Assembly: GCA_014385025.1 (NCBI GenBank)
Contig: JACRTB010000005.1
Coordinates: 62,001 to 126,000, forward strand
Length of the DNA: 64,000 nt
Reading direction: 5' to 3'
DNA from: Yanshouia hominis
GTDB lineage: Bacteria > Bacillota > Clostridia > Oscillospirales > Ruminococcaceae
Under the pieces are notes generated by a model. That model ran no database searches, was not told where the DNA came from, and saw only the letters and a program-made list of their open reading frames with translations. Both the position numbers and the translations under genes were made by a program. This document shows positions 58,956-64,000 of this stretch, piece after piece; positions within the stretch are counted from its first letter, which is position 1; every line of letters starts with the position of its first letter.

Positions 58956-59711
58956 CTATTTTCCGATCAGGCTCATCGGATCGACGTATTTTCCATCCCG
59001 CCGGCATTCAAAATGCAGGTGTGACGGCATCAGGCTCTCCGCCGGAAGATAACCAACCGCGCCGATCACCTGTCCCAGCGCCACATCGTCGCCCTTCTTG
59101 ACCTGCGGCTGTTTGGCAAGGCCGCAATAGGAGGAGAGGGTCCCGTCCGGGTGAGTGATCTCAACAACATAACCCCACAGGGCGTCGGAGCGCACTCCCG
59201 TCACGCTTCCCTTGGCGGCCGCCTTGACCGGCGTTCCCTCGTCAGCGGCAATGTCGATGCCGTTATGGGTGCGCCAGTCTCCGAGCGTTTCGCTCTTGAC
59301 CAGTTCGCCGTTGGAATACTGGGTAAACACTTCACCATCAATCGGCTGAATCAAGGACAATTTCGGCGAGGACGCCGGCATCTCGGAAGCAGCGGACTCC
59401 TTTTGCTGTGCGGGCGAGGGCTGCCGCGAGGAGGACTCCCCGGAAGAGGAAGCGGCGCCGCGATCCTTTTCGACCGCGACTCCGGGCTGACTTCCGGCCG
59501 CCTCCTCGAACTGAGGGAAGGTCCATTCCTCATGATCGCCCGGCTGGGTGATCGGCGCGGGCTGGGGTTCCGGCTCGGTCACCGCATCCGGTGCGGTTTC
59601 CACCGCCAGATAAGCCGCGGCCCCCGCTCCGGCAAGGCAGAGCGCCAAAACAAAATAAAATCCCTTGCCGCTTAAAAAACGGGTAAAACTGTTTTCAGAA
59701 TGATTGGACAT
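58956..59711 (-). CDS. spoIIQ: M23/LytM-domain protein, SpoIIQ-like
   Basis: 251 residues from ATG 59711 (GGAGG eight bases upstream). It has one N-terminal membrane helix (about 17-38) and a low-complexity linker rich in Pro/Glu/Ser, then the LytM domain. Zinc ligands appear as His and Asp in THNGIDIA and His-x-His in SHLHFEC. The typical Y-x-H-L strand is changed to SYCGLA, so one active-site His is missing. SpoIIQ bridges the forespore membrane to SpoIIIAH during engulfment. It could also be a generic M23 peptidase. Confidence 0.75.
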   Translation of the reverse strand: MSNHSENSFTRFLSGKGFYFVLALCLAGAGAAAYLAVETAPDAVTEPEPQPAPITQPGDHEEWTFPQFEEAAGSQPGVAVEKDRGAASSSGESSSRQPSPAQQKESAASEMPASSPKLSLIQPIDGEVFTQYSNGELVKSETLGDWRTHNGIDIAADEGTPVKAAAKGSVTGVRSDALWGYVVEITHPDGTLSSYCGLAKQPQVKKGDDVALGQVIGAVGYLPAESLMPSHLHFECRRDGKYVDPMSLIGK

Positions 59712-60104
59712 CTTTTGCACCTCCGCCCTTATTTTGAGCGGCAGGTTCCGCCGTTATGCCCGGTGCTGCAAATAAATTTAAGCGGGATTTTGTCCGCCGT
59801 CCCCGGATGCGTTTCGCGGCGGCGGAGCGTTTTCCCCGGAGCGGCCATTTTGCCGGCGGCATAATTGAAGACACCCCGCAGTGCCGATCCCTCCCCCGAA
59901 TAAAACCCCGTCAATGACAGGTGGGTGGGCGCCCACCGACATCGCGCTCCCTTCTTCCGAACTCCCCCGAAGGGGGGCGGGAGGTCTGCACTAGTCGGTT
60001 GGAGACGCTGAAATCCCTAAATTTATGCTTGTCGGATTATAAATGGAAGAGAGTGTCGCACACCGCAGAGTGTCACAATGCTATTCTATGATGGGACCAA
60101 CCGT
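59712..60104. other. Intergenic region with a foldable segment
   Basis: No gene over 392 bp. The centre (59936-60035) folds well and is listed separately. A self-complementary GGTGGGCGCCCACC lies at about 59926-59936. Otherwise unstructured. Confidence 0.5.
59936..60035. ncRNA. Candidate structured RNA, family not identified
   Basis: The ends pair (CCGACA at 59936-59941 with TGTCGG at 60030-60035). A second stem pairs GCGCTCC (59944-59950) with GGAGACGC (60001-60008, one bulge). Inside, CCGA/TCGG and a long CCCCC-TTCG-GGGGG hairpin follow. The long rod with a bulged middle resembles the general plan of 6S RNA but is only about 100 nt, and no 6S consensus was matched. Strand is uncertain: an ATTATA (60036-60041) would be a minus-strand -10 element abutting the stem. 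Confidence 0.35.
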
Positions 60105-60464
60105 TTATTCTTCGCCCTCGACGAAGTCGTAGTCATCCTTGAGCCGTTCCATAAAGACGGCCGAGACGCGGTTAAATTCTTCTTCGCTCTCGATTGCCTC
60201 CAGGAATTCCTCGACCCCTTCGGCAACAACCTTCAGCAGAACCAGTTCGTCTGACTCGTCCTCCTCCTCCGGTTCCTCGTCCGCCGGAACAACCGCCACA
60301 TATTGTGCGCCGTCAAGTTCAACCATATCGATGATCTCAAATCCGTGCTCGACGCCATCCTCATCGACGAGGGTAACGACTCCGTCCATGCCCTCCTGTT
60401 CGCCGCAGCCGCAGCCGCATTCCTCATGTTCGTGTTCGTGGCCGCAATTGCAAAGCTCGCTCAT
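60105..60464 (-). CDS. DUF1292 protein with Cys/His-rich N-terminus
   Basis: 119 residues, strongly acidic. DUF1292 core: VVTLVDEDGVEHGFEIIDMV, YVAVVPADEEPEEEDE and VLLKVVAEG. The N-terminal extension MSELCNCGHEHEHEECGCGC holds six Cys or His pairs and could bind metal. DUF1292 proteins usually follow the ruvX/yrzL genes; here it stands alone. Function unknown. Confidence 0.88.
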   Translation of the reverse strand: MSELCNCGHEHEHEECGCGCGEQEGMDGVVTLVDEDGVEHGFEIIDMVELDGAQYVAVVPADEEPEEEDESDELVLLKVVAEGVEEFLEAIESEEEFNRVSAVFMERLKDDYDFVEGEE

Positions 60465-60585
60465 TGGTCAGCGTCCCCTTTCAAGTTCATTTCCTGCACT
60501 TAGTTTACGACATCGCAATCAGAAAGTCAAGATGGGTTTTGAATTGTGAAATAGAGGCAAAAATAAATTTATTCGTGGAAAACTA

Positions 60586-60614
60586 TTGACATTTTCAGCA
60601 AAATCTGATAGAGT
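60586..60614 (+). promoter_or_regulatory. Plus-strand sigma70-type promoter candidate
   Basis: TTGACA (60586-60591), 17-base spacer, TAGAGT (60609-60614). The -35 is perfect and the -10 moderate. It drives no recognisable gene; the first ORF after it is 17 codons long (60670-60723, after AAAGGGG). Confidence 0.5.
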
Positions 60615-61299
60615 AAAGACACAAAAGGAACATCGGGAAGATGAACCTACAGAGAAAGGGGTGGCTCCGATGAACAGTGAAGAACCGAAGAATTCCGTGG
60701 CCGGCGCCACTGCGAAAATCTGATTTTTGATTGTAGACGTTGCAGGATGCAATGCACAAGAAGGGCGGCGCCCATAAGAGCCAACAGATTTCGCGCCGGT
60801 GTCGGGCCGCAAACGCTACCTGAATCCAGATCGGCTTTGATTCTGAAAATTCTGATTTTTGATTTGCTCAGTTGTGTTTCCCCGCCAGTGCCCCAAACGC
60901 GGTCGGAAAGATCGTCGCAGAAGACAACAAAGCGGGAAACACCAGGAAACTTTTGGATATCCTTTTGCAGCACAAGGTTTTAGAAAGTGTCGTTGTCCCG
61001 GTTCCATTGCAGCAGACCCAAAATATCCAGCGTTCGTCGGACCGCTTTGGGGCATGTGGCAATTTGATTGTGGCAAAAGAGACATTCTCCTTGGGTCCTG
61101 CCGGAAGGGATGCGGAAAGCATCCGGAACGCTCGAAAAGAACGTTTCGCCTGGCGGATTCGCAGTGTTTCCAGCGAACATTTTCACCCCGGTGAAATGTT
61201 TCGGTCCAGAATAGATTTCCCCAAACGGCAAAAATAATGATTGTCAGTTCCAGAACAATGCAAATGATCCAATCAGGCAGGTGAAAACAGAATCAAAAG

Positions 61300-61326
61300 G
61301 GGCCGTCATGATGACGGCCCCTTTTC
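61300..61326 (+). terminator. Hairpin with T tract in the degenerate region
   Basis: GGGGCCGTCAT pairs with ATGACGGCCCC around a short loop (about 61300-61322), then CTTTTCC. It would end a plus-strand transcript from the 60586 promoter, or an MFS-gene read-through on the other strand (AAAAGGGG flank). Confidence 0.65.
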
Positions 61327-61477
61327 CATTTTCCGAGAGCCTTTCGCGGTATAAAAAGGGCTGCTGGATTCCCGAAACAGCCGGCAGCGCGCCTCTGGAA
61401 CCTTTCTCGTTTGTGTGCGGCAAAATGCCCCGCTTCCAATAGCCGTTGACTTCATTGGGAGCAAAAGCTTCTTAACC

Positions 61478-62707
61478 CTATATCGAATCTTTCGGCATTC
61501 CGGCCGCATCCCCCAATTTCAACGCCAGTATGACGGCGGACAACAGGGAAAGGCCCCCGCCAAATATGAAAGGCGCCGCCGCGCCGATGCCGTCCCAAAG
61601 CAGTCCGGCGATGACGCTGGCCGGCAGCAAAGCAATTCCGGCGAGCATCGAGTGCAGGCCAAGCATTGTACCTTTCAACTGCGGCGGTGCGGACTCCGCA
61701 ATGAAGGCCCGCTCCGCCCCGGCGGTCATCGCTGTGTAGCCGCCGTAAATCACAAAGATCAGGGCCATCAGCAGCTTTGTCTTGCAAAGAGCAAACCCGA
61801 AATATACCAGCGAAAAGGTAAGATAGCCCACCACAAGCACCCTTTTCCTTCCGATCTTATCCGACAGCTTTCCACAGGGAATCGCCAAAGCAGAGGCAGT
61901 CACATTGTACAAAAAATAAAGCAGGATCGTATCACCGCCATCAAAACCGATGTCGGAAGCACGCAGCAGCAGAAAGCTGTTGGATGAGTTTCCCAAAGTA
62001 AAGAGAAAGGTGACGGTGAGATAAAGCTTAAGCCGTCCATCCAGCCGGGAGATATTCTTCCAAAAGCGTTCCCTTGACGCGGCCTCGTGTCTCCCCTCTT
62101 TTCATGGACCAGAAAAAATAACGGAAGGGAAAAGGAGATCGGAATGATGGACACGGCAAACACCGTTCTGTGCCCATCGCTGCCCACATGTCTCACCAGA
62201 ATGAACGCCAGCAGAATGCCTATGGCGGACCCGGCCATGTCCAGCATTTTATGAATGCCAAAGGCCCGCCCCATACCGCTTTCACCAGCACTTTCCGCCA
62301 CCATGACATCTCTGGGAGCGGTCCGCACCCCTTTTCCAAAGCGGTCAATCACCCGCGCACCGAGAATGCCCGTCCATGACCCCGCAAACAGCAGGGCGAT
62401 TTTATAGAGCACACCCGCCGCATATCCACCGAAGGCAAGCGCCTTCTTCTGTTGAAAACGATCGCTGAGATAGCCGCTGAATACCTTCAGCAAGCCGGCA
62501 ACGCTCTCCGCAAACCCCTCTACGATCCCGATCATCGCCGGTGTGGCCCCAAATGCCGCAGTCAAATAGAGCGGTATCAAAGGATAGACCATTTCGCTGG
62601 AGATGTCGGAAAAACAACTGATAAGCCCCAGTACAATGAGGTTCCACATTCCCTCTTGGCGGGGCCTCTTGGCGGGGCCTCTTCCCGAGCTTCATCATAT
62701 CTCTCAT
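61478..62707 (-). pseudogene. MFS transporter broken by two lesions
   Basis: The first part (62649 down to about 62095) has MFS features: GLISCFSDISSEMVYPLIPL, the loop GYLSDRFQQKKALAFGGY and DRFGKGVRTAPRD. The frame then breaks in AAAAGAGGGG (about 62090-62105). The rest continues in another frame with GNSSNSFLLLRAS, a second LSDKIGRKRVLVVGY loop and C-terminal helices down to 61478. A 13-bp tandem duplication (62658-62683) also separates the probable original start (ATG 62707) from the body. Intact length would be about 410 residues. A sequencing error is possible for the first lesion only. Confidence 0.8.
62658..62683. repeat. 13-bp tandem duplication at the MFS 5' end
   Basis: GGCGGGGCCTCTT occurs twice without a gap (62658-62670 and 62671-62683). 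Removing one copy places MRDMMKLGKRPRQEG in frame with the MFS body. The duplication is thus a frameshifting mutation in the N-terminal codons. Confidence 0.8.
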
Positions 62708-62995
62708 CTGATTGTTTCTTTTCACTGTGCATCCCGATCCGGCAGAAGGCATCATCATGTTAAAATCAAAACCACGTGCTGAACGCGTGATATGCATCAG
62801 CCCTATCAGGGCATATGACCGGCCGGCATCTCAAGACGCACTGAAATTTCTTTCACTTGCTCCACAGCCTGTAAACAGGCGAATCCCCGTTCCAATGAAA
62901 GCTTTTTCCCGCACTGTAAAGCCGCTTGTCAGCGGCTCGCTTCGCTCGATGCCTGAAGCTGAAGCTTTTTACGGGGTACCTCCACCGGCAGAGAG

Positions 62996-63037
62996 GGAAA
63001 AAGCAGCCGCAGCGGCAGGGTCAAGCCCTGCCGCTGC
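62996..63037 (-). terminator. Terminator of the right-edge decarboxylase operon
   Basis: GCAGCGGCAGGG (63009-63020) pairs with 63026-63037 around five bases. On the minus strand GGCTGC then TTTTT follows. It lies about 50 bp past the biotin-carrier stop. Confidence 0.6.
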
Positions 63038-63085
63038 CAAATCGTTCTTATAAGCTTTCCCCGCCGCTGCGAGGATTTTTCCATT

Positions 63086-63535
63086 TCAGCCGATAACCAC
63101 CATCGGATCATTTGAGTTGACGGTCCCACCGACCGAAACGAGCACCGAGCTGACAGTTCCGTCACAGGGGGAATAAATCTCATTCTCCATCTTCATCGCC
63201 TCGAGCAGCAAGAGAATCTGCCCGGACTTGACCGCGTCGCCCGGTTTAACCATCACCTTGAGGATATTGCCGGGCATCGGAGCCGCAACGGTTGTCCCGC
63301 TGCCGGAAACCGGCGCGGCGGGTGCGGATACGGCAGCAGCCGGTGCGGATACGGCAGCAGCCGGTGCGGGTGCCGGGGCAGGAGCGGGAGCCACGGCCGG
63401 CGCCGGACGCGATACAACAGGAGCGGGCGCGGGAGCCGCCTTGACCGCGCCGATCCGTTCGGCGGTGAGGGTGACGCTGTCGGCGCCGACCTCCACCTCA
63501 TACTCGTTGCCGTTGAGAGTAACCAAATATTTCAT
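63086..63535 (-). CDS. Biotin carboxyl carrier subunit of a sodium-pump decarboxylase
   Basis: 149 residues from ATG 63535 (GGAGG eight bases upstream). It has an N-terminal MKYLVTLNGNEYEVEV strand, then a long flexible Pro/Ala linker (about 35-78) containing a VSAPAAA repeat, and a biotinyl domain with EAMKMENEI. This is the classical gamma subunit of glutaconyl-, methylmalonyl-CoA or oxaloacetate decarboxylases, longer than the 70-residue carrier of the malonate system. The rest of the operon is beyond the window. Confidence 0.9.
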   Translation of the reverse strand: MKYLVTLNGNEYEVEVGADSVTLTAERIGAVKAAPAPAPVVSRPAPAVAPAPAPAPAPAAAVSAPAAAVSAPAAPVSGSGTTVAAPMPGNILKVMVKPGDAVKSGQILLLLEAMKMENEIYSPCDGTVSSVLVSVGGTVNSNDPMVVIG

Positions 63536-63548
63536 CACTGCGTCCTCC

Positions 63549-63968
63549 CTAAACTGCCTTGATCGAGGCAAACCGCAGGCGGGACGGATCGCCGCCGAGC
63601 TGCTCGCAGAGGATTGCCATGACCATCGCAGCGGTGCGTTCATCGACACCGGTCAGCTCGACTGTTCCTTCCCCGCCAACCGCCCGGATTCCGGCGCCCA
63701 GTCCCACCATCGAGGCGGGGCCGAAATAGGGCGCCACCGCGTCGGACCTGGCTTCCATGGTCAGATCAGGGGGGGCAAAGGGAACGCCGAACTTCAGAGT
63801 TCCGGAATTGGCCTCGACAGCGGCCTGATAAGCGGCCATCCCCTCCTCATACTTCTTCATCGCGGCGGCATAGTCCCTCTTGGTCTTACCCGCGATATAA
63901 ATACAAAGAGCCACGACGGCGATGAGAAGAATTGCGGGCCCCGCAAACGGGCTGTTCAAAAATTCCAT
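63549..63968 (-). CDS. OadG/MmdD-like decarboxylase small subunit
   Basis: 139 residues. It has one N-terminal membrane helix (about 10-27, AILLIAVVALCIYIAG), a charged helix, and a C-terminal domain with ELTGVDERTAAMVMAILCEQ and LRFASIKAV, matching the OadG/MmdD tail. It holds the carboxyltransferase to the pump. The GGAGG ribosome-binding site is present at 63970-63980. The length is more than the usual 80-120 because of an insert. Confidence 0.82.
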   Translation of the reverse strand: MEFLNSPFAGPAILLIAVVALCIYIAGKTKRDYAAAMKKYEEGMAAYQAAVEANSGTLKFGVPFAPPDLTMEARSDAVAPYFGPASMVGLGAGIRAVGGEGTVELTGVDERTAAMVMAILCEQLGGDPSRLRFASIKAV

Positions 63969-63980
63969 ATCGGCACCTCC

Positions 63981-64000
63981 TTAACCGAGGCGGCGTACGC
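63981..64000 (-). CDS. C-terminal end of the upstream gene (cut by window edge)
   Basis: A minus-strand TAA (63981-63983) closes a frame reading VRRLG at the window edge. The spacing to the next ribosome-binding site suggests it is the previous gene of the decarboxylase operon. Six codons are too few to identify it. Confidence 0.35.

Larger units (their letters stand above)
60465..61477. other. Degenerate region with promoter, mini-ORF and repeats
   Basis: No intact gene is supported over 1 kb. It holds a promoter candidate (60586-60614), a 17-codon ORF (60670-60723) and repeats of AAAATCTGATTTTTGATT. A plus-strand frame 60872-61237 has partly protein-like content (NKAGNTRKLLDILLQHKVLE, RDAESIRNARKERFA), but shows no start or ribosome-binding site. 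A GC hairpin at about 61300-61330 (GGGGCCGTCATGATGACGGCCCC, then TTTT) is a plausible terminator. Confidence 0.45.

Overview
The window looks like chromosome from a spore-forming, GC-rich anaerobic clostridium, probably of the Oscillospiraceae/Ruminococcaceae type. The signs are yaaL-bofA and a SpoIIQ-like peptidase (sporulation), a class A RNase P RNA, the fakA/Asp23 pair, TRAP and tripartite tricarboxylate transporters, and biotin-dependent sodium-pump decarboxylase subunits. The genus cannot be read from the sequence alone.

Layout. (1) 1-5119: an AT-rich mobile element of about 4.5 kb in a tRNA-Lys gene. It carries an XRE repressor with three operator-like sites, an HUH rolling-circle Rep, a tyrosine integrase and a NERD-domain membrane protein as cargo. 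Its integrase-proximal 450 bp, including a strongly structured 193-nt segment and the tRNA 3' half, is repeated at the left end next to a prophage gene fragment. This points to a second, decayed element in the same site. (2) 5182-18887: housekeeping genes (DUF2752, fakA, Asp23, ymdB, RluA, ClC, PlsC, yaaL-bofA, rnpB) and a Fe3+/phosphonate-type ABC operon with an MBL hydrolase. (3) 18888-21600: a degenerate spacer and a MerR/zinc-ribbon/methyltransferase-like fusion regulator.

(4) 21755-30691 is the most interesting part: a nine-gene minus-strand cluster for a biotin-dependent, sodium-translocating malonate decarboxylase of the Malonomonas Mad type. It comprises MdcA/C/D/E homologues, a MadB-like pump, a biotin carrier, MdcG, an AMP-forming ligase and a 43-residue membrane peptide. 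Upstream lie LysR and HutP-like genes. Between the HutP-like gene and the cluster is a good promoter, a leader of about 200 nt and an intrinsic terminator, which suggests transcription is controlled by HutP-like antitermination. (5) 30951-37303: divergent TctCBA transporter, metal-dependent-hydrolase-like protein, isocitrate lyase/PEP mutase-family enzyme and AbrB-family transporter, together resembling a carboxylic-acid uptake and catabolism module.

(6) 37803-42234: HD protein, TAXI-TRAP transporter, NUDIX hydrolase. (7) 42235-43349: gene-poor, with a frameshifted gene remnant and 53-bp tandem repeats. (8) 43350-48272: 5-oxoproline utilisation genes (pxpA, NRAMP-like ycsG, pxpB, pxpC, ycsI). 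(9) 48551-58753: lipoprotein, sigma54-type two-component system with a sodium:solute symporter, FlK-like thioesterase, second AbrB transporter, and the zur-znuABC zinc uptake operon. (10) 58956-64000: SpoIIQ-like peptidase, a foldable intergenic segment, DUF1292 protein, a degenerate region, an MFS transporter broken by two lesions, and the start of another biotin-dependent decarboxylase operon that runs off the right edge.

All function calls come from motif reading by eye. No database search or structure prediction was run.
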